64,000 nucleotides of DNA from Paenibacillus tyrphae (GCF_027925525.1 NZ_BSDJ01000008.1:186001-250000); one strand, 5' to 3'. Positions 1 through 9,642 are shown, counted from the stretch's first letter. Program-made: numbers and translations. Notes: generated from the letters alone by a model not told the origin.

Positions 1-758
1 ATGACCGCTTTCTGGAAGCTGTTGCTCGTCGGGTTATTGGCGAAGCCGTTATTGTTGTAGCCCGGCAGCGATGGATTTACGTCTAACAAGACACCGTATT
101 TGTTGATTTTCTCAATTTCAATCCGCGAGAACATATTGTTGCCCGCTCCGTTGTAAAGCGCCATGCCGATCAATGCATTCTCAATATGAATACTTTGAAA
201 ATTGCAGTTTTGCGTAGCGTCCATTTGAAGAGCGGTGCCGTTCACATTGAAAATCTGCACGTCGTAGAAGCTTCGGCCGACCACCACGTTATTCAGCACA
301 ATCCCGGCCGTCGCCTTCCATGCACCGTCCAAGGACAATTCCCGGATGACGCCGTATCGATTGCCGAATTGGTTGGAGGAGGAGAGCACGAGCATGGGAA
401 CGGGCGTCGAACATTTGATTTTGGAGCCGTTTCCTTCGCCTATAAGCGAGGAATACGCCGGTACGTTAATCGTGGAAGAGATGAGATAAGTTCCTATTGG
501 GAAAAACACGCTTTTATTCGGAGTTTTCGCAAGAGCTGTTTGAATCGCAAGCGTATCGTCTGTCTTACCGTCACCTAAAGCCCCGAAGTCTTTCACGTTG
601 ACCCACGGCGATACCGGCGCTCCGGTGGCGGTACTGTCAGCCGCTTCCGCATACGTGCCGCCGAGCTTCCCCGCCGTTCCTCCCGCCAGCATTCCAACCC
701 CTATTGCACCTAAAAACTTCATGAATTTCCGCCTGCTCAACTCTCTTGTTGTCTTCAT
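1..758 (-). CDS. Pectate-lyase-fold protein, Tat-exported, 3' end cut by window edge
   Basis: The reading frame starts at ATG 758 behind an AAAGGAG site and runs off the left edge, so only about 252 N-terminal residues are visible. Residues 9-14 read SRRKFM, a twin-arginine motif, followed by a Gly/Ala-rich hydrophobic stretch and AEA, so export by Tat is likely. After about residue 50 the text VNVKDFGALGDGKTDDT is the typical opening of the pectate_lyase_3 (GH28/GH55-like) right-handed beta-helix fold, and later Asn/Gly-rich strands fit stacked helix rungs. The fold is well supported; the polysaccharide substrate cannot be read. It may act on extracellular glycans or simply be a helix-fold surface protein. 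No partner gene is visible on the left. Confidence 0.8.
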   Translation of the reverse strand, partial: MKTTRELSRRKFMKFLGAIGVGMLAGGTAGKLGGTYAEAADSTATGAPVSPWVNVKDFGALGDGKTDDTLAIQTALAKTPNKSVFFPIGTYLISSTINVPAYSSLIGEGNGSKIKCSTPVPMLVLSSSNQFGNRYGVIRELSLDGAWKATAGIVLNNVVVGRSFYDVQIFNVNGTALQMDATQNCNFQSIHIENALIGMALYNGAGNNMFSRIEIEKINKYGVLLDVNPSLPGYNNNGFANNPTSNSFQKAV

Positions 759-842
759 ATTACCGCTCCTTTGAATAGGGTTTCAATGGGAGGTCGTCCG
801 AAATTTTAGGTGATTTTCAGGCAAAACGATGCTGTTTGTCCC

Positions 843-873
843 ATTATAATAGTTATCGACAAGATTTTCCAAA
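843..873 (-). promoter_or_regulatory. Candidate promoter of the pectate-lyase-fold gene
   Basis: A perfect TATAAT (-10) reads leftward at 848-843. A weak TTTGGA lies 19 bases upstream. It is about 85 bases from the start at 758. The rest of the 759-1135 gap holds only this and the terminator at 1079-1108. Confidence 0.4.
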
Positions 874-1078
874 CTCATAAGTCCCATTTTGTATCGTTGT
901 CAAAAATGAGCATTAAGTATGGAAAATTTGAAGATTTCGTTGATTTCACGCCAAAAAAACGCCTGTTGTCTGCTGTCGAACCGGGAAAAGGCAGGACTTT
1001 GAATGCGCTTTAGCAGACATATTCATAGGAAAAATCGGCCGGGCAAAAAGTCCGTTTCGTTACGTATCGTAGCTAACG

Positions 1079-1108
1079 AAAAAGGACCAGCTACGTTCGT
1101 AGCGGTCC
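1079..1108 (-). terminator. Rho-independent terminator after the DUF1501 gene
   Basis: Read leftward, GGACC-GCTACG, a two-base loop and CGTAGC-(bulge)-GGTCC form a stem followed by TTTTT. It lies about 27 bases past the stop of the DUF1501 gene. Confidence 0.75.
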
Positions 1109-1135
1109 CTTGTTCCTATCCTATGTCGAACCAGC

Positions 1136-2377
1136 TTATACAAACCCGAGCCGTTCGTACGTTTTTCCGAGCACGCCCGCCGCGTCGCCTTTGAGCCATT
1201 GATCGATGACGGTGTAGTACACGGAGCGGAAATCGACCTGGTATTTCAGATCGCCGTTATCGAGATTCGTCAAGCTCGGCATCACGCCGTACAGTCCTCC
1301 CTTGATTTTGCCGCCGAGGACGAAGACGGGAGCCGCGGTTCCGTGGTCCGTGCCGCCGTTGCCGTTTTCTTTCACCCGCCGTCCGAACTCCGAAAAAGCC
1401 ATCGTCGCGACGCGATTCTCAAGACCTTGCGCTTCCAGATCCTCGTAGAAGGCGCCGAGCGCTTCGTCAAGCTGCTTCAGCAGCCGCGCATGCAGCTCTT
1501 TCTCCTGGACGTGATCGTCGAAGCCGCCGAGCTGCAAATAAAAGACGCGCGTGCCGGACTTGCCCGCGAGCATTTTGACGACAAGCTGAAGGTCTCTGGC
1601 TATGGCCGTCTTCGGATATTCCACCTTCGCCTGATATCCGCCCCCGAGCTGATGCACCGCTTCGACGCTGTCATAAGCGTCCCGGCCGCGCTCGCAGGTT
1701 ACGCGGATGACGGTGCCTTGCCGCTTCGGGTCGTACATATCGAGGAACGCCTTGGCGAGCCGATTTTGCTCGGTTTTCGGCATTTTCGGGTCCAGGAAGG
1801 AGTACGTCTCCAGCGACTGGATGACCGGCACATTGACCGTTTCCGCTTGAAATGCCAGCCCGCCGGCGGCACTGCCGATCTGCAGCGCCTTCAGCGGATT
1901 GCCGTTCCGGCTTAGCGACGCTGCCGCATACCGGCCGAGCCAGCCGGTGCGTCCCATCTTCTCCGGCTCCGCCGTCTGCCATATTTCCATGGAGCGAAAA
2001 TGGGAACGGTCCGGCTTCGGATAGCCGACGCCCTGGACGATCGCCAGCTTGCCTCTTTGATACAAGGCGTGCAGCCGGGTTAGACTCGGATGCAGCCCGA
2101 CCTGGTTGTCGATGGCCAGCACTTCGCTCTGCGTCAATCTCAGCGTCGGCCGCGCGTCGAAATAGCCGCCTATCCCATAGGGGATAAGCGTATTGAGCCC
2201 GTCGTTGCCGCCCGACAGCTGAATGACGACGAGCGCGGACGAATCGGAGCCGCCGTTATCCGCCTCTTGCGACCGGAGCGGCGAGCCGTTCTCGGCGAAG
2301 ATCATCGGTCCCCCGAGTCCGAGCGTCGCCAGCAGGGCCGTGCCCTTGATTAGAAAGTCTCTTCTCGTCAGCTTCAT
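1136..2377 (-). CDS. DUF1501 family protein, Tat signal
   Basis: 413 residues. TRRDFL at residues 4-9 followed by a hydrophobic Ala/Leu/Gly run is a twin-arginine signal. The body starts with VVIQLSGGNDGLNTLIP (about residues 50-66) and contains SHFRSMEIWQT and SEFGRR, hallmarks of DUF1501, a family distantly related to sulfatase/alkaline-phosphatase folds with no settled biochemical role. A TAGGAGGG site precedes ATG 2377. The start is 13 bases after the stop of the DUF1800 gene, and the two families are nearly always adjacent, so they probably form one operon and act together at or outside the membrane. Substrate unknown. Confidence 0.85.
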   Translation of the reverse strand: MKLTRRDFLIKGTALLATLGLGGPMIFAENGSPLRSQEADNGGSDSSALVVIQLSGGNDGLNTLIPYGIGGYFDARPTLRLTQSEVLAIDNQVGLHPSLTRLHALYQRGKLAIVQGVGYPKPDRSHFRSMEIWQTAEPEKMGRTGWLGRYAAASLSRNGNPLKALQIGSAAGGLAFQAETVNVPVIQSLETYSFLDPKMPKTEQNRLAKAFLDMYDPKRQGTVIRVTCERGRDAYDSVEAVHQLGGGYQAKVEYPKTAIARDLQLVVKMLAGKSGTRVFYLQLGGFDDHVQEKELHARLLKQLDEALGAFYEDLEAQGLENRVATMAFSEFGRRVKENGNGGTDHGTAAPVFVLGGKIKGGLYGVMPSLTNLDNGDLKYQVDFRSVYYTVIDQWLKGDAAGVLGKTYERLGFV

Positions 2378-2390
2378 CGGCGTTGCCCTC

Positions 2391-3707
2391 CTATTTCATC
2401 TGCGCTTCCGGACTGATCAGCACAAGCTGGAGCAGGCCGCGCATCCCGTTCGTTTTCTGGGCGGCATGGATGAACGTTTCATCCGCATAATTCGCCAGCA
2501 CCGCAGACGTCTGCTCTCCCAGCTCCCGGACCCCGACGTTCAGTCCGAACTGCTTCACCCACTGCTGCGGAGACGCAGAAGCCTCCTGCATGTAGTCCTT
2601 CGCGCTAAAGTGGCTTTGGTTCAACCGCTTGACGGCCGATTCCGCAAACTGGCAGCGCGCCAGCAGGTTGGCGGTTGTCAGCCAGGCCATCCCGCCGCGC
2701 CAGCCGGCGACATTGGGCGGAAGGTACAGCTCCTGCCCCATCTTGCGCAGCGCCTGCGCGTAGCCTCTGGCGACCGGCAGCTCCAGCGCTTTGGCGATGC
2801 CGGCAACGTATTCCGCCGGCGACTTGACCAGACTCCCCCGCAGCTCCGGCGCGTAGAAGGCATCGGAGAGAAATAGCGACCGGAGCGTGTCGCCGATGTG
2901 GAAGCTTTTCGCGAATACCGCCGCCAGCTCGTTCACCCACTCGTCCGACGGCTCGGCCGCCGCGAACCAAGTGAGCAGCTTTCGCGTCACCCAACGCGGG
3001 AGCGCCTCCTGCTGGAACAGCACCTCAACGAAGCCATCCGCATCGAGCGGGCCGGTATGTCCGAGCACCGTCTTGCTACCGCCGTCATGCTGCTTAGCGT
3101 TGAAGTTGACTTGGTCCGTCTTTTTGTCGTAGCCCCATCCGGTCAGCGCCCGCGCTGCTTCCTTGACGTCCTCTTCCGTATAGTTTCCGATCCCGAGTGT
3201 GAACAGCTCCATCGCCTCTCGGGCGTAGTTTTCGTTCGGCTTGCCCTTGCGGCTGTAATTCGTATCCAAATACACCATCATCGCCGGATCTTTGCCGATC
3301 TCCCGCACCAGATCACGAAAGCTACCAAGCGCGTGACTGCGCAGCAGCTCGTTCTGCCGCACAATTAACGGCATCTCTCTGACCTTCTGGTATGAGGTGG
3401 TAAAATGGCCGTGCCAGAACAGCGTCGTTTTTTCGATTAGAGGAGCCTGCGTATTGATCATCCGGTACAGCCAATAGGTCTGCTGATCGACGATCTGCTC
3501 TTTGTCCAGCGCTTTGCCGTCGGCGGCGATCCGCTCGATCGGCTCCGGCGAAAACGTCCGGCCTGTCAACGATTCTCCGGCGACGAGCCGCCGCACGGTC
3601 TCATCCTTCCCGAGTTGGAGCGCCGCATTCACTTCCGCCCTCCCGGGAAAAAACGTCGCCCGGCTGAGCAAATGCGCCGCTTCCTTCTCCGTCCATTCTG
3701 CACTCAT
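2391..3707 (-). CDS. DUF1800 family protein
   Basis: 438 residues from ATG 3707. The open frame continues upstream to 4232, but the N-terminal extension overlaps the divergent AraC gene and has no family character. The protein opens with LLSRATFF (residues 13-20), the usual start of DUF1800, and contains LFWHGHFTTS (97-105) and NENYAREAMELFTLGIG (158-174), the strongest motifs of the family. No signal peptide is evident. It is the first gene of the DUF1800-DUF1501 pair. GGGCGG eight bases upstream of ATG 3707 is a modest ribosome site, and GTG 3716 in the same frame is an alternative start. Confidence 0.85.
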   Translation of the reverse strand: MSAEWTEKEAAHLLSRATFFPGRAEVNAALQLGKDETVRRLVAGESLTGRTFSPEPIERIAADGKALDKEQIVDQQTYWLYRMINTQAPLIEKTTLFWHGHFTTSYQKVREMPLIVRQNELLRSHALGSFRDLVREIGKDPAMMVYLDTNYSRKGKPNENYAREAMELFTLGIGNYTEEDVKEAARALTGWGYDKKTDQVNFNAKQHDGGSKTVLGHTGPLDADGFVEVLFQQEALPRWVTRKLLTWFAAAEPSDEWVNELAAVFAKSFHIGDTLRSLFLSDAFYAPELRGSLVKSPAEYVAGIAKALELPVARGYAQALRKMGQELYLPPNVAGWRGGMAWLTTANLLARCQFAESAVKRLNQSHFSAKDYMQEASASPQQWVKQFGLNVGVRELGEQTSAVLANYADETFIHAAQKTNGMRGLLQLVLISPEAQMK

Positions 3708-3926
3708 CTGCAGCACCGCCCTGCATGTCTTTATTCCTAATATATTGTTATTATATAGTACAAATGTTACAAAAGTATTTGCCTGATCATTCCAAATAAG
3801 AAAAAGCGCAAACAAAAAAAACGCTTCAAATCGAAGCGTCCGTTCGATACAATATAATGAAGTTTCGAATCCGCTTCGATTGCAAAGCGACTCGTCGGAT
3901 TCGGTTGCAGCCAAGAGGTGATTCGC

Positions 3927-4808
3927 ATGCGCTCTGATCTGATCATACGGGAACTGCCGATCGTCAAGCAAGTGTTCCCGTATAAAGTACTGCCGCAAAA
4001 AAGTCCTTCCCAGTTTTATTCTCATTATCACGATGACGTGTTCGAAATTCTTCTGGTCCAGCAGGGGAGCGCCGAATTCCGTATTGGCGGGCAGCGGCTG
4101 ACAGCCGTGCCCGGCGATATTTTCCTGATCAACGAAGGAGAAATTCACGAAGGCGGCACGCTGGACGACGAGGCGGAATACTGCGCGTTTCTGTTCGACC
4201 GGACCCGGATCGTTCATTCGCACGTCGCCCATTCGGATTACGCCGCCTCCTTAACCGAGCCGTTGTCCGTACCGGTGCATCTGAGCCCTGCTGACGAGCA
4301 TTACGAATCCGTCGCGCCCCTGCTTCGCCGCATTGCGGACGAGTACGACCGCAAGGAGACTGGCTTCGAAGTCGTCATCCAATCGTACATCACCGTGCTG
4401 ATTACCGTGCTGACCCGTCTCTACGCAAGCCCCGGCCGCAGCGGTCAAGGAGAGGCCGCAAGCAAACGCAAGCTGGAGAAGCTGAAGGAAGTGCTCACCT
4501 TCGTCGAAACGCATTACCGGGAAAAATTAACGATCGAACGCGCCGCGCAGGTGGCCAACATGAGCAGCCATCACTTCTGCCGCGTATTCCGTGCAGCCGT
4601 CGGGAGAACGTTCATGGAATATGTCCACCTGCTGCGCATCAACAAAGCGGAAGAGCTCATTCGCGATACGGACTGGTCCATGACGACGATCGCCGAGGAA
4701 GTCGGCATTTGCGATGTGAATTATTTCGGGCGGCTGTTTCGCAAATATAAGCGGTGCAGTCCGGCCCAGCTTCGCAAAAACCGTTACGCCGGTCATCCGC
4801 CGGGTTAA
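3927..4808 (+). CDS. AraC family transcriptional regulator with cupin sensor domain
   Basis: 293 residues from ATG 3927, chosen because AGAGGTG sits six bases upstream; GTG 3918 overlaps that site. Residues about 20-100 form a cupin-like domain (SHYHDDVFEILLVQQG, VPGDIFLINEGEIHE) typical of sugar-responsive AraC regulators. Residues about 190-285 carry two helix-turn-helix motifs (LTIERAAQVANMSSHHFCR and MTTIAEEVGICDVNYFGRLF). It is divergent from the DUF1800 gene and convergent, with only 15 bases between, with the oxidoreductase operon. The intergenic stretch 3708-3926 has a leftward TATAAT at 3755-3750 that may serve the DUF1800 gene. The inducer and targets are not visible. Confidence 0.88.
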   Translation: MRSDLIIRELPIVKQVFPYKVLPQKSPSQFYSHYHDDVFEILLVQQGSAEFRIGGQRLTAVPGDIFLINEGEIHEGGTLDDEAEYCAFLFDRTRIVHSHVAHSDYAASLTEPLSVPVHLSPADEHYESVAPLLRRIADEYDRKETGFEVVIQSYITVLITVLTRLYASPGRSGQGEAASKRKLEKLKEVLTFVETHYREKLTIERAAQVANMSSHHFCRVFRAAVGRTFMEYVHLLRINKAEELIRDTDWSMTTIAEEVGICDVNYFGRLFRKYKRCSPAQLRKNRYAGHPPG

Positions 4809-4823
4809 CCGGACGGAGCATTC

Positions 4824-5897
4824 TCACAATAAACGAAACTGCTCCAAGCCTGCGATATAGGCGGGAATTCGCTCCTCCACCGCAGCTTTATCGCCATAGC
4901 GCAGCACCGCTTCCTCCGTCATATCGCGCTCCAGCAGCCCGATATGATCGCAGGTCAGATCCAGCAGCATCAGAAATTGTTCCACGCGCAGCGCATAGGC
5001 CATCTCAGGATCGCCTTGCACATACCCTTCGAGAAACCCGTCGGCGAACGCCCGGAGCAAGGGCCGGTACCGGTCGAATCGGTGACGCTCGTACCGCGGA
5101 GAGCGGTGAAACGACGGAAACAACGTGTTGAAATTGTTCAACACGTTGCCGGCAAACGCGAGACCGTCATAGATGATCGGCACCGGATCGATCAAGCGGA
5201 CCCCCACTTCGCAAATAATGAGATTTTCCGGCGATACGTCCCGGTTCGTCAGGCTCAATCCAGGCGAACGCCTCAAGCGGAACGGGACGATTTCGTCCAC
5301 AATTCGCTTCACGCCCGCAGCTTCACTGCCATATCCCGCACGCTCCAGCCGTTCCCACGAGTTCAGGTAGCCCTCCGTATCCTCTACCCAATACGCGCGA
5401 AAACCCTGCTGATGATCGCCGGTAAGTTTTCCGTCGTTCCAGTCCAGAAACCCGAACCCTTCCAGCTCGACACCCGCCCGGTCCATTTGCCGGAAAAATC
5501 GTCCGCACTGCGCTCCCCACCGGGCCGCTTCGGCTTCGTCCGCTGCCGCGAGCGACATGACGGGCCCGCTGTAGGTTTCGATCGTAAAGCTAAGCTCCGG
5601 ACTAACGTAATATGTATAATACGAAGGGCAAATGCCTTCGCTCACCCCGTTCGCCAGCCGGTAATACAATCCTCGGCCACCATATTCGGCTCTCAGCTCC
5701 CGTTCGTTATACCTAAACGGCTTCCCGTAGGAAAAAGGCTTAGGAAACCGCACCACCAATGGCCCGGTTTCCGTCGTAGAGATCAGGTAAGCTTCATGCC
5801 ACGCGCCTTCCGCCAAATATGAGACCTGCAGCCCGTTTTTTCCGAGCCCGGCCACCTCAAGCGCAGCTTCGATTCTTGCCTTGATTCCCACCTTCAC
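4824..5897 (-). CDS. Aminoglycoside-phosphotransferase-fold kinase
   Basis: 357 residues. The APH (protein-kinase-like) fold is shown by the catalytic loop NRDVSPENLI (Asp220, Asn225) and the metal-binding LIDPVP (Asp237), with a hydrophobic N-lobe around VSYLAEGAWHEAYL. The usual His of the HxDxxxxN loop is replaced by Asn219. Proteins of this type phosphorylate small hydroxylated molecules (sugars, choline, homoserine, aminoglycosides). As third gene of an operon with two sugar-type oxidoreductases (12-base gap), a sugar or inositol-like substrate is more likely than antibiotic resistance; that is inference. Confidence 0.7.
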   Translation of the reverse strand: MKVGIKARIEAALEVAGLGKNGLQVSYLAEGAWHEAYLISTTETGPLVVRFPKPFSYGKPFRYNERELRAEYGGRGLYYRLANGVSEGICPSYYTYYVSPELSFTIETYSGPVMSLAAADEAEAARWGAQCGRFFRQMDRAGVELEGFGFLDWNDGKLTGDHQQGFRAYWVEDTEGYLNSWERLERAGYGSEAAGVKRIVDEIVPFRLRRSPGLSLTNRDVSPENLIICEVGVRLIDPVPIIYDGLAFAGNVLNNFNTLFPSFHRSPRYERHRFDRYRPLLRAFADGFLEGYVQGDPEMAYALRVEQFLMLLDLTCDHIGLLERDMTEEAVLRYGDKAAVEERIPAYIAGLEQFRLL

Positions 5898-5909
5898 TAC
5901 AGTTCCTCC

Positions 5910-6893
5910 TTACAGCCGGACCGGCTGCCCTTGCGCTGCGGATTCATAGGCGGCAAGAGCAACGGCCGCAGCTTTCATCCCGTCTTCGCCGGTAATCGGA
6001 ACCGGCGTTCCGTGGAGCAGCGCCTCGACGAACGATCGAACCAAATATTCGTCCATATTGTCTCCCCAATAGCTCCACTCCCCTTTGCCCGTCTGAACGC
6101 TGTACACATCGTTCTTCTGGGCAAACGCATCGACGGAGAGCACTCCGCGCGTGCCGACGATTTCCATCGTCACATCCCCCCAGGTCGGGAAGCTCCGGTT
6201 GCGCGACCAGCTCGGGTCCAGAACGGCGAAAACGCCGTTATCGAACTTGACGTGCACCATACCGGCATCGTCGATATCCTGCTCTTGAAACACCGTCGTC
6301 GCATAGGCGTATACTTCCTGCACTTCCGCGCCAAGAAACCAATGCATCAAGTCCATGACATGGACCGTATGGTCCAGCACCGCGCCCCCGCCGGACAGCG
6401 CCTTATCGGCGAACCATCCGCCCGGAAAGCTACCGCGGTTCGTGCCTTTGATCGCCACGATCTCGCCGATCTCGCCGCGCTCGACCGCTTGCTTCGCTTG
6501 CACGACCGCAGGCAGATAGCGGCACGGAAAGGCGGTCATCAGCTGTACGCCGTTTTCTTTGCAGGCCGCGATCATCGCTTCCATCTCCCGCTTAGAGATG
6601 CCAAGCGGCTTCTCGCACAGGACGTGCTTCCCGGCTTGCGCCGCCGCGATGGTCAGCTCGGCATGCCGGACATTCTCCGAGCAGATGACGACGGCATCGA
6701 GATCCTTCGAAAGCAGCTCCCGGTAATCTTCAAAATAAGGGATACCGTGCTTCTCCGCCACAGCCTCCACGCGGGATTTCACTTCGTCTGCGATTCCTGC
6801 CACTTCGACCCTGGGCATGGAAACGAGCGAGTTCAAGTAGCTGAACGCATGACCGTGCGCGAAGCTGATCATTCCTATTTTTATTTTGTTCAT
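5910..6893 (-). CDS. Gfo/Idh/MocA family NAD(P)-dependent oxidoreductase
   Basis: 327 residues from ATG 6893, eight bases after GAGGAGG; an upstream GTG at 6911 overlaps that site. The N-terminal Rossmann region is variant: IGMISFAHGHAFSY replaces the usual GxGxxG. CEKPLGIS is the family EKP motif with the catalytic Lys, and GGAVLDHTVHVMDLMHWFLG is the C-terminal substrate-domain signature. Such enzymes oxidise or reduce cyclic sugars and inositols with NAD(P). It is the middle gene of a three-gene operon, 24 bases behind the other oxidoreductase. Confidence 0.85.
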   Translation of the reverse strand: MNKIKIGMISFAHGHAFSYLNSLVSMPRVEVAGIADEVKSRVEAVAEKHGIPYFEDYRELLSKDLDAVVICSENVRHAELTIAAAQAGKHVLCEKPLGISKREMEAMIAACKENGVQLMTAFPCRYLPAVVQAKQAVERGEIGEIVAIKGTNRGSFPGGWFADKALSGGGAVLDHTVHVMDLMHWFLGAEVQEVYAYATTVFQEQDIDDAGMVHVKFDNGVFAVLDPSWSRNRSFPTWGDVTMEIVGTRGVLSVDAFAQKNDVYSVQTGKGEWSYWGDNMDEYLVRSFVEALLHGTPVPITGEDGMKAAAVALAAYESAAQGQPVRL

Positions 6894-6917
6894 CTTAGCG
6901 TTCCTCCTCACGTGGAA

Positions 6918-7895
6918 TTAGAGATGCACGGCAGTGCCTGTTTTGGCTGATTCGATGGCGGCAAGCGCAATTTCAACCGCTTTGTACGCATCGTTCGGTG
7001 TCACGATCGACTCGCGGTTTTCGCGGATGCACCGGACAAAATGGCGCAGCTCGTAATAATACGGATCGTGATAGCCCGGGCTGCCCGGCACTTCGACAGC
7101 GGCAGGGCCGTCTTGACCTTCGGATACCCGGACCATTTGCAGCGACTGCGCCTCCAAGCTGCTGTTGCGCACGATGCCATCCGCCCCGGCGATTTCCGCC
7201 TTCGTATGGAACGGTCCGGGATACCCCCAGAACGCTTCCAGATTGGCGACGGCCCCCTGTTCGAACACGAGCGTCGCCAACGCATAATCCATCTCTTGAT
7301 CGCGCCGGTTAAGCGCATACACCGATTTCACTTCGCCGAGCGCCCAGCGCATAAAGTCGATATCGTGAACCATCAGGTCGAGGATCACGCCGCCGCTTTG
7401 CTCGAAATTGCCGAACCATTCTTTTACTTTCGCCGGATGGCTGCCGGATCGTTTCGCATGCGCTACTCCGAGCTTGCCCAATTCTCCGGCCTGAACCTTT
7501 CGTTTGATATCGGCATACTCCGGGAAGAAGCGGACGACATGGCCGACGAACAAACGGACGCCTGCCTGCTCGCAGGAGCGGATCATCTCCGCCGCATCCT
7601 CCAGTGTCAGAGCCATCGGCTTCTCGCACACGACATGCGCGCCAAGCGCCGCCGTCTTCACCGTATATTCTTTATGTAAATAAGTAGGCAGCGCAATGCT
7701 GACCAGATCGGGCTTAACGGCGGACATCATTTCTTCATAAGAAGCAAAAGCGCGGCAATTCGTTTCATCCGCCAGCCGCTCGGCAAGATGAACCACGATA
7801 TCGCATACTCCGACCAGCTCAACTTCAGGCATGGACGCATAATGAATAGCGTGAATCCGCCCCATTCCCCCGCAACCAACTACGACGACTTTCAT
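6918..7895 (-). CDS. Gfo/Idh/MocA family NAD(P)-dependent oxidoreductase
   Basis: 325 residues. VVVGCGGMGRIHA at the N-terminus is the dinucleotide-binding motif, VCEKPMALT is the EKP motif, and GGVILDLMVHDIDFMRWALG is the C-terminal domain signature. CAAGGAGGG lies just upstream of ATG 7895. It leads an operon with a second, divergent family member and an APH-fold kinase, which suggests stepwise oxidation or epimerisation of a sugar or cyclitol plus phosphorylation. A leftward TATAAT at 7947-7942 may be part of its promoter, but no good -35 is seen. Confidence 0.87.
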   Translation of the reverse strand: MKVVVVGCGGMGRIHAIHYASMPEVELVGVCDIVVHLAERLADETNCRAFASYEEMMSAVKPDLVSIALPTYLHKEYTVKTAALGAHVVCEKPMALTLEDAAEMIRSCEQAGVRLFVGHVVRFFPEYADIKRKVQAGELGKLGVAHAKRSGSHPAKVKEWFGNFEQSGGVILDLMVHDIDFMRWALGEVKSVYALNRRDQEMDYALATLVFEQGAVANLEAFWGYPGPFHTKAEIAGADGIVRNSSLEAQSLQMVRVSEGQDGPAAVEVPGSPGYHDPYYYELRHFVRCIRENRESIVTPNDAYKAVEIALAAIESAKTGTAVHL

Positions 7896-8042
7896 GAGTA
7901 ACCCTCCTTGACGGTATTCCGAAGCTGCTCGGATGCTTCCGATTATAACCTACGGGAAGCGTGCCGTCTCGGCATGGAATTGCTCATTTTTAGCACGATA
8001 TTGATCGTTTCTCTCAAAACAGCGAAGGAACGGGTCAAATAC

Positions 8043-9464
8043 TTACGACTTCGTTCTTATATAAGTCGGCGGGTGAACCTTGTCGATCATCAGCAGTCCG
8101 TCGAATTGTTCCCGCGGAATCATACTTTCCGGCAACATCCCCCAATCGAGCGAGATGCGGGGCTGGAACATCCACGAGGTGCCCTTCTTGTTCTTCCAAT
8201 ATTTCAAATCAACATACGTATACGGATGTCCGGCTTGCTTCAAAATGTGCTCCATACTGCCGGGCTCGTGCGTACCGATCTTGTACGTTTGTGCCATATT
8301 GTTGCCTGCCTCGCCTTCATACATGTACAGACCGATCGCATAGCTTTGCTTCTTCAGCCTGTCAGGCATGAGCTCGCCCATCAGCTTCACTCCGGAGTAC
8401 GGAGAGTTCATGACCTGCGAATTGTTTTTGCGGATATGGTCGTTATGGCCCCAGACGATGATTTTCTTGTTCGGATATATATGATCTGCGAGCCAAGTCA
8501 AGTTGTCTGCCATCATTTCGTCGCGAATGCGCATCGTTTGCAGAAAAGGCTCGTAATCCCCTTGCTCCGTAGCGGTGTTGCTGCGAATGACGACCTCCGT
8601 GTACTCCTTCACGACACGAATCCGGTCGTCCATGACCCGCTGCGTCATTTCGAGCAAATGATTGTTTTTCGGATACTGCGCTTGCAGTTCGGTCGCATGC
8701 TTCCCCAGAAAAGCTTTCATGTCTTCGTAGGTTTTGAGCAGTTGAGGCTTCGCCTGGGCGTAAGCGGCGGCATCCTTACTCTCGCTCCAGTCGGCAAGCT
8801 CTTCCTCGGCCTTGACAAACGCATCGGCCAACGCGGCATCCTTTGTTCCGATCCATTCCTTCATAAACGAAGCGTAAGGGAATTGAATCTGCATATCAAA
8901 GCCGCTGACCGCAAGCGGACGCTCCGTCCCCGCGCTTTGCTTAATATAGTCGAATAAAGGCAGCGTCTCCTTGCTCCACCATACCCCAAAGATCGCATCC
9001 TTCATCAGCTCTTCCGGAGAGCGGGACTCGACTCGGGCATAGGCGCCTGCCGCATTCCCCATCCCCGATTCAAAAGCAATCACATCAAAGCCGAGCTCCT
9101 CGTGCAAATATTGAATCAGCCGGGTTTTCACCTGATTGTACTCTGCGACGCCGTGGGAATTTTCCCCTAAATAGACGATCCGCTTATCCATCAATAGCGG
9201 CTTAAGAAAGGATAAATCTTCAAATTGCTCTTTCTTAATCGAACCGTTCGTTACCGTTTCCGGCTCAATCGATTCGAGCGTATACGCATGGGATTTCACC
9301 CAGTTCCCCCACGCGAGATTATAGTCTTCTACCGAGCCTCTAAGCGGAGCTTTCGCTTCCGTCGCTTCCTTGACTTCGGCATATGCTGCCTGAGGAATCA
9401 AGCAGGTCGCTGCCACCGCAGCAATAACGGCTTGCTTCATTGTCCATTTCAGCTTGTGCATCAT
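8043..9464 (-). CDS. Exported erythromycin-esterase family protein
   Basis: 473 residues from ATG 9464 (ATG 9461 is equally possible); AAGGAG is five to eight bases upstream. The N-terminus is a signal peptide (KQAVIAAVAATCLIPQAAYA). YLGENSHGVAEY (Glu101, His104) and FDVIAFESG (Glu132) match the catalytic region of the erythromycin esterase / succinoglycan biosynthesis family PF05139, and WGHNDHI later provides another conserved His. Family members hydrolyse macrolide lactones, but many exported Gram-positive homologues have no known substrate, so resistance should not be assumed. Monocistronic, downstream of the glnA terminator. Confidence 0.82.
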   Translation of the reverse strand: MMHKLKWTMKQAVIAAVAATCLIPQAAYAEVKEATEAKAPLRGSVEDYNLAWGNWVKSHAYTLESIEPETVTNGSIKKEQFEDLSFLKPLLMDKRIVYLGENSHGVAEYNQVKTRLIQYLHEELGFDVIAFESGMGNAAGAYARVESRSPEELMKDAIFGVWWSKETLPLFDYIKQSAGTERPLAVSGFDMQIQFPYASFMKEWIGTKDAALADAFVKAEEELADWSESKDAAAYAQAKPQLLKTYEDMKAFLGKHATELQAQYPKNNHLLEMTQRVMDDRIRVVKEYTEVVIRSNTATEQGDYEPFLQTMRIRDEMMADNLTWLADHIYPNKKIIVWGHNDHIRKNNSQVMNSPYSGVKLMGELMPDRLKKQSYAIGLYMYEGEAGNNMAQTYKIGTHEPGSMEHILKQAGHPYTYVDLKYWKNKKGTSWMFQPRISLDWGMLPESMIPREQFDGLLMIDKVHPPTYIRTKS

Positions 9465-9604
9465 TCGTTCTCCTTTTGTCCGGTACGTTGGTGTAGAAAC
9501 CGCCATTCGCCCTATGCGGTCACTCGGCTTCCATCCTATCAACCACAGGTTAAATTCGGAGAACGATTTTGTTTAAATTTTATTTAAAAAACCTACGCAT
9601 CCTA

Positions 9605-9642
9605 GCAAAAAAGAAGCTCCTGCCTGGGGCAAAAAGCTTCTT
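9605..9642 (-). terminator. Rho-independent terminator of the glnA transcript
   Basis: Read leftward, AAGAAGCT and AGCTTCTT pair with an inner TTTGCC/GGCAGG stem and are followed by a T-run. It lies about 275 bases past the glnA stop, separated from it by the palindromic element at 9672-9829 and by a second, similar hairpin without a T-run. Confidence 0.75.

Noticed and set aside
1199-1915. Long plus-strand ORFs over the DUF1501 gene and similar shadows elsewhere
   Set aside because: They lie opposite well-supported genes, have no ribosome sites and show the biased composition of antisense frames in GC-rich codons.
8043-9464. Calling the erythromycin-esterase family protein an antibiotic resistance gene
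   Set aside because: It is exported and single, and family membership alone does not show macrolide hydrolysis.
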